64,000 nt of DNA from Candidatus Bartonella washoeensis Sb944nv (GTDB lineage Bacteria > Pseudomonadota > Alphaproteobacteria > Rhizobiales > Rhizobiaceae), in the NCBI RefSeq assembly GCF_000278135.1, contig NZ_JH725022.1:380186-444185 (forward strand), read 5' to 3'. The translations under genes and the position numbers were made by a program. Numbering within the stretch: position 1 is the first letter of the stretch; the number at the start of each line of letters is the position of its first letter. Below are positions 49,486 through 58,352 of this stretch, in pieces. The notes beneath the pieces were generated by a model. The model was given only the letters and a program-made list of their open reading frames with translations. It was not told where the DNA came from and ran no database searches.

Positions 49486-49932
49486 TCAGTTGATTGTTTT
49501 ATGGTTATCAATTTTTAATTGATTCCGAAAGGATGTTCGTTGTAGATCAGCAAGAGATATCACTGATAAGACATCGAAAAAAGCATTTAATGCTTTTTGA
49601 AGTGCGGTATTTAAGCCACAAAAATTGATCAATGGACAGTTAGGTTCTGAAGTATCAAAACATTGTGCCATGGAAAAGTTATCTTCCGTTACTTTGACAA
49701 CATCAGCTACTGAAATTTCTGCTGCAGGTTTAGCCAATTTAACACCGCCATTGCGTCCTCGTACTGTTTTTATAAAACCTGCTTCAACAAGTGGTTGAAG
49801 GATTTTAAATAAAAAAAGTTCGGAAACAGCGTATGTTTTGGCAATTTCTGGAATACGGCTTAGAGATCCCTGATTATCTGCACAATACATGAGCATCCGG
49901 AGGGCATAATTGGTCTGTTTTGTTAACCGCAT
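49486..49932 (-). CDS. rirA: Rrf2-family iron-responsive regulator RirA
   Basis: Rhizobial iron regulator: a [4Fe-4S]-type sensor that represses iron uptake under iron sufficiency. 148 aa. N-terminal winged helix MRLTKQTNYALRMLMYCADN...SRIPEIAKTYAVSELFLFKIL, wing VRGRNGGVKLAKPAAEISVADVVKVTEDNFSMAQCF. The three cluster cysteines are at 91, 99 and 105 (CFDTSEPNCPLINFC), the positions described for RirA. ATG 49932 has GGAGA upstream. Divergent from ntrY. In rhizobia dusB-ntrB-ntrC usually fill the place between ispDF and ntrY; here rirA occupies it. Confidence 0.92.
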   Translation of the reverse strand: MRLTKQTNYALRMLMYCADNQGSLSRIPEIAKTYAVSELFLFKILQPLVEAGFIKTVRGRNGGVKLAKPAAEISVADVVKVTEDNFSMAQCFDTSEPNCPLINFCGLNTALQKALNAFFDVLSVISLADLQRTSFRNQLKIDNHKTIN

Positions 49933-50109
49933 TTTATCTCCTTATGTAAAGTAACACCTAAAACGCTTTATTTTAAAGATATTTTGGAAAATGTAGAAGT
50001 TCTTTCTTTATTTGCTAGATTGGCTCTATTTTAAATGCGGTATTGGTATTGTCAATTTTTATCACAAGGGGTTATATGGAAACATAGGATAAGGTAATGT
50101 AAGCTAATC

Positions 50110-52374
50110 ATGAATACAACATCTGTTACGAGCCTCCAAGAGATAGATAAAAATACTTATAACGGTGAGTTGTATCGCTTAAGTAAGGTATATATCTTTT
50201 TAGGTATTACAATCATTGTGTTGGCTTTATTAACAGCGTCTTTTTCATTTATCATCCTTATTGGATTAACTCCTGTTGTGCCCAGTAGAGCTGTAACTCT
50301 TATTCTTATAGGGGTTAATAGTGTTTGGGTTTTAGGGCTTGTAATCATTGTTTTTTATGAGATGATTCCCATCATTCGTGCGTGGCGGTCAAGGCGTGCA
50401 GGCTCCCGTCTTCATGTGCGCCTTATTTCGTTGTTTGCACTTGTTGCAACCATGCCAGCTGTTGCAGTCGCTCTTGTATCAGGGCCTGCACTGAATTTAG
50501 GGCTTGATCGGTGGTTTGATACAACAACACGCCAAATTGTAGGTTCTTCTATCGATTTAGCAAATGCTTATGCGGATGAAATGCTTCAAAATTTGAAAAA
50601 TTTGTCCTACGCTATGGCATTTGCACTTGATAACAAAAAACTTTTAGAGCGTAGTCCAGCTGAATATCGTATGCAATTGACGCGTCACGCTATAGGGCGC
50701 AATCTGCGCGGTGCATTTTTATTAAGTTCTAGTGGAACCATTTTTATATCAAGCGATCTTGGTGATGAGGATAAACTGCCTATCCCCCCTTCTCATCTTA
50801 TTGAGCGTGCAACTAGCGCCAGGCCTTTTTCTTTTCAACCGGGGGTTCATGATTATTTTGGCATTATTTTAAAATTTACCAATATTCCAAACACATTTTT
50901 GTATCTGGTGCGTGACGTTGATAAAGATGTTTTATCTGCTTTGCGTTTGACGGAAATCAATACAGATCGTTATCGTGATTTAAATGAAAATCGTCTGCTA
51001 ACGCAAATCGCATTTGGTATGCTTTATCTGTGTCTTTTTTTTAGTTTATTTTTATCGGCCATTTGGGCAGGTATTGCTGTTGCTGATCGCTTAGTGCGTC
51101 CTATTCGTATTCTTATTAGTGCTGCTGATGATGTAGCTTCTGGGAATATGGAAGTTTTTGTGCCAGTGCGTGCGCGAGATGGGGATATTGGACAGTTGTC
51201 AAAAACTTTTAATTATATGGTCAGTGAATTAAAAAGTCGGCGCAATGAGTTGATTGCAGTTCGCGATCAAATTGATGAGAGGCGACGTTTTTCTGAAGCT
51301 GTTTTATCTGGTGTAACAGCAGGTGTGGCTGGAATTGATGACAATGGTGATATTACAATTATCAATCGGTCTATTGAAACGATGTTTGATATTCGCTCTG
51401 AAAAAGTTATTGGACACAGTCTTTTATTATTAAGTACTGAAATTTGGCAGGTTTTTCAGTTCGCTCGTTCGTTAGATCGTAAGAATCACCGTGAGCAGGT
51501 GAGTTTAAGTGTTGCAGGACAAGAACGCGTTTGTAATGTGCAAATTACGATGGAAGAGGATGACGGGCAAGGGCAATCTTGGGTTTTAACGATTGATGAT
51601 ATTACAGACCTTGTTGAGGCTCAACGTTCATCTGCGTGGGCAGATATTGCACGCCGTATTGCCCATGAAATCAAAAATCCACTCACACCTATCCAATTAT
51701 CGGCTGAACGTATTCGCAAACGTTACAACAAAGTTATTACACAGGATCGCGAAGTTTTCGAACGGTGTATCGATACGATTATTCGACAGGTTGGAGGTAT
51801 TGGGCGTATGGTTGATGAGTTTTCTTCTTTTGCGCGTATGCCCAAACCGCAAATGAATATTTTAGATATACGTGGATTACTGCGTGAAGCATGTTTCTTG
51901 ATAGAAGTGACACGACATGATATTCATTTTGAACAAGATTTAGGAAGTGCACCACTTTTAGGGGCATTTGATAATCGTCTCATTGTGCAAGCTTTTTGTA
52001 ATGTTATCAAAAACGCAAGCGAATCTATAGATTCCGTTATGCGAGAGGAAAACATTCGCGGTCATATTCTTGTACGTTCTTATCGTCAAGAAGGGTGTGT
52101 GGTTGTCGATGTTATTGATAATGGTAAAGGACTTCCTAAAGAACAAAGGCAAAAATTATTAGAGCCTTATATAACAACGCGGGAAAAGGGTACAGGGCTC
52201 GGATTAGCCATTGTGCGCAAAGTTATTGAGGATCATGGTGGTACCATGGAATTACATGATGCACCAAAGAGCTTTTATGGAGGTCGTGGAGCAATGATCC
52301 GTTTGATATTTCCGGCGGATGGGGCTAAGCAAGATAGTATTATACAAGCCACAAATCATAAGATAGGGGAATAG
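50110..52374 (+). CDS. ntrY: Sensor histidine kinase NtrY
   Basis: Membrane kinase of the NtrYX pair (redox, oxygen or nitrogen signals in alphaproteobacteria). 754 aa. N-terminal membrane helices (about 27-50, 62-90, 105-127), a periplasmic/extracytoplasmic domain, a helix at about 295-320, HAMP (ADRLVRPIRILISAADDVASGNMEVFVPV), PAS (AVLSGVTAGVAGIDDNGDITIIN), HisKA H-box IAHEIKNPLTPIQLSAERIRKRY, and HATPase N, G1 and G2 boxes (NASESI, VIDNGKGLPKE, GTGLGLAIVRKVIEDHGG). Complete. The stop and the ntrX start are 1 nt apart. Confidence 0.95.
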   Translation: MNTTSVTSLQEIDKNTYNGELYRLSKVYIFLGITIIVLALLTASFSFIILIGLTPVVPSRAVTLILIGVNSVWVLGLVIIVFYEMIPIIRAWRSRRAGSRLHVRLISLFALVATMPAVAVALVSGPALNLGLDRWFDTTTRQIVGSSIDLANAYADEMLQNLKNLSYAMAFALDNKKLLERSPAEYRMQLTRHAIGRNLRGAFLLSSSGTIFISSDLGDEDKLPIPPSHLIERATSARPFSFQPGVHDYFGIILKFTNIPNTFLYLVRDVDKDVLSALRLTEINTDRYRDLNENRLLTQIAFGMLYLCLFFSLFLSAIWAGIAVADRLVRPIRILISAADDVASGNMEVFVPVRARDGDIGQLSKTFNYMVSELKSRRNELIAVRDQIDERRRFSEAVLSGVTAGVAGIDDNGDITIINRSIETMFDIRSEKVIGHSLLLLSTEIWQVFQFARSLDRKNHREQVSLSVAGQERVCNVQITMEEDDGQGQSWVLTIDDITDLVEAQRSSAWADIARRIAHEIKNPLTPIQLSAERIRKRYNKVITQDREVFERCIDTIIRQVGGIGRMVDEFSSFARMPKPQMNILDIRGLLREACFLIEVTRHDIHFEQDLGSAPLLGAFDNRLIVQAFCNVIKNASESIDSVMREENIRGHILVRSYRQEGCVVVDVIDNGKGLPKEQRQKLLEPYITTREKGTGLGLAIVRKVIEDHGGTMELHDAPKSFYGGRGAMIRLIFPADGAKQDSIIQATNHKIGE

Positions 52375-52375
52375 G

Positions 52376-53734
52376 ATGGTATCAGATATCTTAATTGTTG
52401 ATGATGAAGCGGATATTCGTGAGCTTATTGCCGGTATTTTAGATGATGAAGGCTATGAAACACGTGTTGCATGTAACTCTGATGAAGCATTAACACAAAT
52501 CGGTGAGCGTATCCCAAAGCTCATTTTTTTGGATATTTGGTTGCAAGGAAGTCGTCTTGATGGGTTAGCATTGCTTGATGAAATTAAAACGCGATATCCC
52601 ACTCTTCCGGTGGTCATGATTTCTGGTCATGGTAATATTGAGACGGCTGTTTCTGCTATAAAACGAGGAGCATACGACTTCATTGAAAAACCTTTTAAAG
52701 CTGATCGGCTTGTATTAATTGCGGAGCGGACTCTTGAAAATTCAAATTTAAAACGTGAGCTTTTAGAATTACGAAAGCGCTCGAGTGAGACATTGGAATT
52801 GCTCGGGACATCAACCGCTATGAAACATTTGCGTCAAACTATAGAAAAAGTAGCACCGACCAATAGTCGTATTATGATTACTGGCCCTTCTGGTGCCGGA
52901 AAAGAAAGGGTAGCACGTGCTATTCACGCGCTTTCTACGCGTTCGAATGGGCCATTTGTTACAATAAATGCAGCAACGATCACTCCGGAAAGAATGGAAA
53001 TAGAGTTGTTTGGCAGCGAAATGGAGGGAGGAGAGCGCAAGATCGGTGCATTAGAGGAAGCGCATGGTGGAATATTATATCTTGATGAAATTGCTGATAT
53101 GCCACGTGAGACTCAAGGTAAGATTCTTCGGGTATTAACGGGGCAGACATTTGAGAGGGTTGGTGGCACAAAACGTGTCAAGGTAGATGTTCGTATCATT
53201 TCCTCAACTGCGCAAAATCTTGAAAATCTCATCTCTGACGGGAACTTTAGAGAAGATCTTTTTCACCGTCTTTCGGTTGTGCCTATTGCTGTTCCACCAC
53301 TTTCAGCGCGTCGTGAAGATATTCCGGAACTTGTACGTCATTTTGTTAAAACAATATCGCAGCAGGTTGGTATTAAGCCGCGTGAAATTAGTGATGATGT
53401 GATAGCTATTTTGCAAACACATGCTTGGCCGGGCAATGTGCGGCAGCTACGCAACAATATTGAGCGTCTTCTCATTCTGGTACGCGATGGTGATGGTCCA
53501 ATAACAACAGAGTTTCTTCCTAAGGAAGTGAGCCATTCTTTGCCACGTTTTCAAATGGATACCGATGAGAGTATAATGGATTTACCGTTGCGTGAAGCAC
53601 GAGAGTTATTTGAAAAGAGGTATTTAGAGGCGCAAATTGGGCGCTTGGGTGGGAATATATCGCGTACAGCTGAATTTATAGGTATGGAACGTTCAGCTTT
53701 ACACCGTAAGCTTAAAGCACTTGGAGTTTCGTAG
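52376..53734 (+). CDS. ntrX: Response regulator NtrX
   Basis: NtrC-type regulator paired with NtrY. 452 aa: receiver (about 1-120; phospho-acceptor Asp53 in LIFLDIWLQGSRLDGL), AAA+ domain (about 140-375; Walker A GPSGAGKERVARAIH, Walker B GGILYLDEIADMP), and a Fis-type HTH (LGGNISRTAEFIGMERSALHRKLKAL). The sigma-54-contacting GAFTGA loop is missing: ELFGSEMEGGERKIGALEEAHGG runs straight to Walker B. NtrX of other alphaproteobacteria also lacks this loop, so it probably acts without sigma-54. Confidence 0.95.
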   Translation: MVSDILIVDDEADIRELIAGILDDEGYETRVACNSDEALTQIGERIPKLIFLDIWLQGSRLDGLALLDEIKTRYPTLPVVMISGHGNIETAVSAIKRGAYDFIEKPFKADRLVLIAERTLENSNLKRELLELRKRSSETLELLGTSTAMKHLRQTIEKVAPTNSRIMITGPSGAGKERVARAIHALSTRSNGPFVTINAATITPERMEIELFGSEMEGGERKIGALEEAHGGILYLDEIADMPRETQGKILRVLTGQTFERVGGTKRVKVDVRIISSTAQNLENLISDGNFREDLFHRLSVVPIAVPPLSARREDIPELVRHFVKTISQQVGIKPREISDDVIAILQTHAWPGNVRQLRNNIERLLILVRDGDGPITTEFLPKEVSHSLPRFQMDTDESIMDLPLREARELFEKRYLEAQIGRLGGNISRTAEFIGMERSALHRKLKALGVS

Positions 53735-53737
53735 ATT

Positions 53738-55114
53738 ATGCGTGTTATTATTTGCGGGGCGGGACAGGTCGGTTATGGGATAGCAGAGCGTCTTGCTGCT
53801 GAAAATCACGATGTCACTGTTGTTGATATTGAAGCGAGATTGATTGAAAAAATTCGCGATACGTTGGATGTCAGGGGGTTTGTTGGTCATGGTTCGCGGC
53901 CTGAGATACTTTTGGCTGCTGATGCAGATAAAGCTGATATGTTGATTGCAGTGACTTTATTTGATGAAGTCAATATGGTGGCGTGTCAGGTGGCACATTC
54001 ATTGTTTAATGTTCCAACAAAAATTGCACGTATTCGCTCACAATCTTATTTAGAACCACGCTATAAAACGCTTTTTGCTCGAGAGAATATTCCTATTGAT
54101 GTGGTTATTTCGCCAGAAGTTGAAGTTGGGGAAATGGTTCTGCGTCGTATTGCTTTACCTGGTGCAATAGATGTTCTTTATTTTTGTAATGATGATATTG
54201 TTGCATTAGCTTTGGAGTGTATGGAAGATTGTCCAGTTATTAATACACCTTTGCGTCAGTTAACGGAGCTTTTCCCAGATCTTCGGACGACGGTTACCGC
54301 TATTAAACGTGGCTCAGAATTACTGATCGCACACTCACAGACGCAGTTACGTGTTGGTGATGTAACCTATCTTGTTGCTGCTCGTGACCAGATGCGCCGT
54401 GCGGTGGGGCTTTTTGGTCATAAAGAACAAGATGCTCACCGTATGATTATTGCAGGAGGCGGTCACATTGGTCTTTATGTTGCTCAAGCTATTGAAAAAC
54501 GCCTCCATAAATTAAGATTGAAGATTATAGAATCACATAGAGAAAGAGCGCTCACGATTGCTGACCAACTTGAAAAAACGACCGTTTTATATGGTAATGT
54601 ATTGGATCCAGTGATTCTTCAGGATGCTGGAATTGATCAGGCTGATTTAATGATTACATTGACCAATCAGGACCAAGTCAATCTTTTAAGTGCTATTATC
54701 GCTAAAAGGTTGGGATGCAAGGCTAATATGGTTTTGATCAATAATGTTGCTTACCAGGAATTTAGCCGTGCCGTTGGTGTGGATGCATATCTTAATCCAC
54801 ATAGTGTTACTATATCGAGAATTTTGCAACAAATGCGTCGTGGACGTATTCGTGCTGTTCACTCGGTTTTTAATGGTCGGGCGGAAATTATTGAGGCTGA
54901 AGTGATGCAAACGTCTTCATTGGTTGGTAAGTCCTTGTCAGAGCTCAATTTATCAGATGGCTTGAGAATTGGTGCAATTTATCGCAATAAGACAATAATA
55001 CAGCTTTCGGCAGATACGCGCATTTTGTCTGGTGATCGCATAGTGATTTTTGCTCTTGCTGAGAGTGTTCGTGATGTTGAACAGCTTTTTCGTGTAAGTT
55101 TGGAATATTTTTGA
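53738..55114 (+). CDS. trkA: Trk system potassium uptake protein TrkA
   Basis: Peripheral NAD-binding regulator of TrkH/TrkG K+ channels. 458 aa with two RCK modules: first Rossmann fold MRVIICGAGQVGYGIAERLAAENHDVTVVDIE, second MIIAGGGHIGLYVAQAIEKRLHKLRLKIIES (about 234-265), each followed by a TrkA_C-like domain (the second near LVGKSLSELNLSDGLRIGAIYR). Starts 3 nt after ntrX. In rhizobia hfq and hflX follow; here a broken gene does. Confidence 0.96.
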   Translation: MRVIICGAGQVGYGIAERLAAENHDVTVVDIEARLIEKIRDTLDVRGFVGHGSRPEILLAADADKADMLIAVTLFDEVNMVACQVAHSLFNVPTKIARIRSQSYLEPRYKTLFARENIPIDVVISPEVEVGEMVLRRIALPGAIDVLYFCNDDIVALALECMEDCPVINTPLRQLTELFPDLRTTVTAIKRGSELLIAHSQTQLRVGDVTYLVAARDQMRRAVGLFGHKEQDAHRMIIAGGGHIGLYVAQAIEKRLHKLRLKIIESHRERALTIADQLEKTTVLYGNVLDPVILQDAGIDQADLMITLTNQDQVNLLSAIIAKRLGCKANMVLINNVAYQEFSRAVGVDAYLNPHSVTISRILQQMRRGRIRAVHSVFNGRAEIIEAEVMQTSSLVGKSLSELNLSDGLRIGAIYRNKTIIQLSADTRILSGDRIVIFALAESVRDVEQLFRVSLEYF

Positions 55115-55159
55115 TACATTGCCTGTGGATATTTGCACTTTTTGGTATAGTTGACAATT

Positions 55160-55932
55160 AAGACTTGTTGATAGGCTTTGTTTGTCCTCAATGGTTAAAC
55201 TGGGCAGCGTGTTAAGCTTTTCAGCTATGATAAATTGGAAAACCTACCCTTTGGTGTTGAATTACATAATGCTGAATCAATTTTACTACGTTCGGCAATT
55301 TACTGCCTTGATCCAAATTTTTCTGATGGTAATCCAGGGTGTACAATTGTTCAGTTTTCAGATTTTTTTCGTGTTATGTTAATCAAATATCAGTAGGGTG
55401 TTTGGTTAGATATACGGATGTCTATTTAGTTAAACAGTTTCATCCAGATGCGGATAAAGTTTGGTTTGCAAAAGAAAATACTGTAAAGGTAGGTGTTTCT
55501 GCACTTTATTTTCCACCTGATAACCCTATTATAAAGGTGTTTGAAGATTATGGGGCAAGTACAGAGATTGTTCCTGAATGGCTTGGGTTTAAACGTCGTG
55601 TTTGGACGCCGTTTTGGTTAAAGAGGAAAAAAATGCCGATTTTACCGAAAAATCTTGGAGTTACGATATTTGGCAATGATGGTATTTCACGATTGGCTAA
55701 ACGCTATGGTTTTTTTCATGAAGCAAAGCAGAAGGAAACTTTTTATTATTGGACGGGGCGAAAAACTGAGTGTATTTTTGATCCAGCTTTTGGAGTTGAA
55801 CCGTTTGAACATCCATGTTTTATAGGATTTCATATCCACAGAAAGGCAAAGAGCACTCAAAAAACCACAAGAGGGAAGCTTTTACCATTGGGCAGTGTCT
55901 TGTTTCCTGATGCTCATCATTTATTCAGTTAG
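55160..55932 (+). pseudogene. Glycosyltransferase with DXD sugar-binding motif, disrupted
   Basis: Family with the Gly_transf_sug DXD motif, reconstructed over two frames. One frame reads LFSYDKLENLPFGVELHNAE, then FSDFFRVMLIKYQ, reaches an in-frame TAG, and continues GVWLD. After a shift of two bases (likely duplicated AT near 55406-55411) the other frame reads TDVYLVKQFHPDADKVWFAK through to a C-terminal ...FIGFHIHRKAKS. Joined, this gives the expected WLDTDVYL core. At least one more break exists upstream near 55195. The last ~150 residues form an intact frame (RYTDVYLVKQF to HHLFS), but without the N-terminal domain it is unlikely to work. In other genomes this type acts on surface polysaccharide; substrate unknown. 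Confidence 0.75.
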
Positions 55933-56077
55933 AGTTGTTATTACTATTTTAACCATTGGGATTTTAATCTTGCTTAAACAGTTGTTGATTATGGCTTGCG
56001 TAAGAGAAGAGTGTTAGCCTAAGGATGAAGGTGTTAAATGCGTGAAGAGCGATTTTTATATGAACGGAAGTAAAAAC

Positions 56078-56710
56078 ATGGATAATCCAATGAAAACAGC
56101 ATTAAGCCTTATTCCTATGGTTATTGAACAAACTAATCGCGGCGAACGGGCTTATGATATTTTTTCTCGTCTTTTAAAAGAACGGATTATTTTTATTAAT
56201 GGTCCTGTTGAAGATGGCATGGCGATGCTTGTTTGTGCGCAATTGCTCTTCTTGGAAGCGGAAAATCCTAAGAAAGAAATTAGTCTTTATATAAATTCAC
56301 CAGGTGGTGTGGTAACATCTGGTATGGCAATTTACGATACTATGCAGTTTATTCGCCCTCCTGTTTCTACGCTTTGCATGGGCCAAGCTGCTTCTATGGG
56401 GTCGTTACTTTTAACGGCTGGAGCGAAAGGACACCGTTTTACTTTGCCGAATGCACGTATTATGGTGCATCAGCCATCTGGGGGGTTTCAAGGTCAGGCT
56501 TCAGATATTGAAAGGCATGCGCAAGACATTATAAAGATGAAACAACGTTTAAATGAAATTTATGTTCAACATACTGGTCAGGATTATGAGGTTATTGAGA
56601 GAACTCTCGATCGTGATCACTTTATGACAGCGGAAGAAGCCAAACAGTTTGGCTTAGTTGATGACGTTATACAATATCGCGCAGAAACTGAAAAAGAAGA
56701 AAAAGATTAA
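56078..56710 (+). CDS. clpP: ATP-dependent Clp protease proteolytic subunit
   Basis: Serine peptidase that forms the ClpXP/ClpAP chamber. 210 aa from ATG 56078 ([20 protein letters not shown]), with GGAAG 7-11 nt upstream. A GTG at 56042 would add 12 residues not typical of the family. Catalytic triad by alignment: Ser106 in GQAASMGS, His131 in MVHQPSGG, Asp180 in [12 protein letters not shown]. 185 nt before clpX. Confidence 0.97.
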   Translation: MDNPMKTALSLIPMVIEQTNRGERAYDIFSRLLKERIIFINGPVEDGMAMLVCAQLLFLEAENPKKEISLYINSPGGVVTSGMAIYDTMQFIRPPVSTLCMGQAASMGSLLLTAGAKGHRFTLPNARIMVHQPSGGFQGQASDIERHAQDIIKMKQRLNEIYVQHTGQDYEVIERTLDRDHFMTAEEAKQFGLVDDVIQYRAETEKEEKD

Positions 56711-56895
56711 GAATTTTTATAGAAAAGAGAACTACTTTTAAGAAAGAATTTTGTAAAAATATCGCGAAAATAATAATAAAAACACCTAAAGATATTGTGA
56801 TACGCATAGTTTTGTATATGTCTTTTAATTGTCGTTATGAAAAGCTTCCTTTGGAAAGACGAAGTATTCATATATCGTGGTGAAAGGAAAATGAA

Positions 56896-58170
56896 ATGAG
56901 CAAGATTGGCAATAGCGGGAGCGAATCAAAAAATACTCTCTATTGCTCGTTCTGCGGCAAAAGTCAGCATGAAGTGCGTAAACTCATCGCGGGTCCTACT
57001 GTGTTCATCTGTGATGAATGTGTAGAGCTTTGCATGGATATTATTCGTGAAGAAAATAAATCTTCTAGCATTAAGGCGCGTGATGGTGTTCCTACTCCAC
57101 AGGAGATTATAACAGTTCTTGATGACTACGTTATTGGCCAGCAGCATGCAAAGCGCGTTCTTTCCGTTGCTGTTCATAATCATTATAAACGGCTTGCGCA
57201 TCAGTCTAAAAGCAATGATATTGAGTTAGCAAAATCAAACATTCTCCTTGTTGGTCCAACGGGATGTGGTAAAACTTATCTAGCACAAACATTGGCGCGT
57301 ATTATTGATGTACCTTTTACGATGGCAGATGCTACCACTTTGACTGAAGCAGGCTATGTGGGTGAAGATGTTGAAAATATTATTTTGAAACTTCTGCAAG
57401 CTGCTGACTATAATGTCGAACGAGCACAACGTGGTATTGTTTATATTGATGAGGTTGATAAGATTTCTCGCAAAGCTGACAATCCTTCTATTACAAGAGA
57501 TGTTTCAGGGGAAGGTGTTCAGCAAGCGTTGTTAAAAATTATGGAAGGAACAATTGCTTCTGTTCCTCCTCAGGGGGGGCGCAAGCATCCGCAGCAAGAG
57601 TTTCTTCAGGTTGATACAACAAATATTTTGTTCATTTGTGGCGGAGCTTTTGCTGGTTTGGAGCGAATTATTTCAGGACGTGGTAAAAAAACTTCCATTG
57701 GTTTTTCTGCTACAGTTAAGGCACCTGATGAACGTTGTGTCGGTGAGATTTTTCGTGATTTAGAGCCAGAAGATCTTATAAAGTTCGGTTTGATACCAGA
57801 GTTTATTGGTCGTCTTCCCATTGTGGCTACTTTAGAGGATTTGGATGTTAACGCACTTGTTCAAATTTTATCACAACCTAAAAATGCGTTGGTGAAGCAA
57901 TATCAGCGTCTTTTTGAGATGGAAAATGTTGAGTTAGCATTTCATGAAGATGCTTTACGGGTTATTGCTAAGAAGGCGATTGAGCGTAAAACTGGTGCGC
58001 GTGGTTTGCGCTCTATTATGGAGAAGATACTTCTTGAGACTATGTTTGAGCTTCCAGCTCTTGAAGGAGTTCAAAAAGTGGTCATTTCGAGTGATGTAGT
58101 TGATGGCGAAGCACGTCCTCTTTATATTTACTCAGAATGTGCAGAAGATAAAGAAAATGTATCGGCATGA
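56896..58170 (+). CDS. clpX: ATP-dependent Clp protease ATP-binding subunit ClpX
   Basis: AAA+ unfoldase for ClpP. 424 aa. N-terminal C4 zinc finger ([14 protein letters not shown]...[10 protein letters not shown]), IGF-type linker region, Walker [18 protein letters not shown], Walker [12 protein letters not shown], sensor and arginine finger region (GFSATVK), and [16 protein letters not shown] at the C-terminus. Complete and of normal length. AAAGGAAA precedes the ATG. Confidence 0.98.
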   Translation: MSKIGNSGSESKNTLYCSFCGKSQHEVRKLIAGPTVFICDECVELCMDIIREENKSSSIKARDGVPTPQEIITVLDDYVIGQQHAKRVLSVAVHNHYKRLAHQSKSNDIELAKSNILLVGPTGCGKTYLAQTLARIIDVPFTMADATTLTEAGYVGEDVENIILKLLQAADYNVERAQRGIVYIDEVDKISRKADNPSITRDVSGEGVQQALLKIMEGTIASVPPQGGRKHPQQEFLQVDTTNILFICGGAFAGLERIISGRGKKTSIGFSATVKAPDERCVGEIFRDLEPEDLIKFGLIPEFIGRLPIVATLEDLDVNALVQILSQPKNALVKQYQRLFEMENVELAFHEDALRVIAKKAIERKTGARGLRSIMEKILLETMFELPALEGVQKVVISSDVVDGEARPLYIYSECAEDKENVSA

Positions 58171-58185
58171 TATTATGCGATATGA

Positions 58186-58272
58186 GAAGTGGTAATAAAC
58201 ACCATTTGAGGATGGTTGTTTTTGGGTATTGTAGTCAGAATGCTTGATTTATATGTTCGCAGTTACCACTTC
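58186..58272. repeat. 10-bp inverted repeat between clpX and lon
   Basis: GAAGTGGTAA (58186-58195) and TTACCACTTC (58263-58272) are perfect reverse complements with 67 bp between them, in the 182-bp clpX-lon gap. They could be a looped operator pair or an mRNA stem. The lon promoter should lie within or just after it. Confidence 0.4.
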
Positions 58273-58352
58273 ATGTATTGTGGAGAGCTGGAGGCTTTCT
58301 AAGGGCGGGCTTGTGTAGTAAATAGATCACATAGGCTCCAGAAAGGAGAATT

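Noticed and set aside
55182-55382. 66-aa plus-strand ORF after trkA
   Set aside because: It is one frame of the broken glycosyltransferase; the neighbouring frame carries the recognisable residues.
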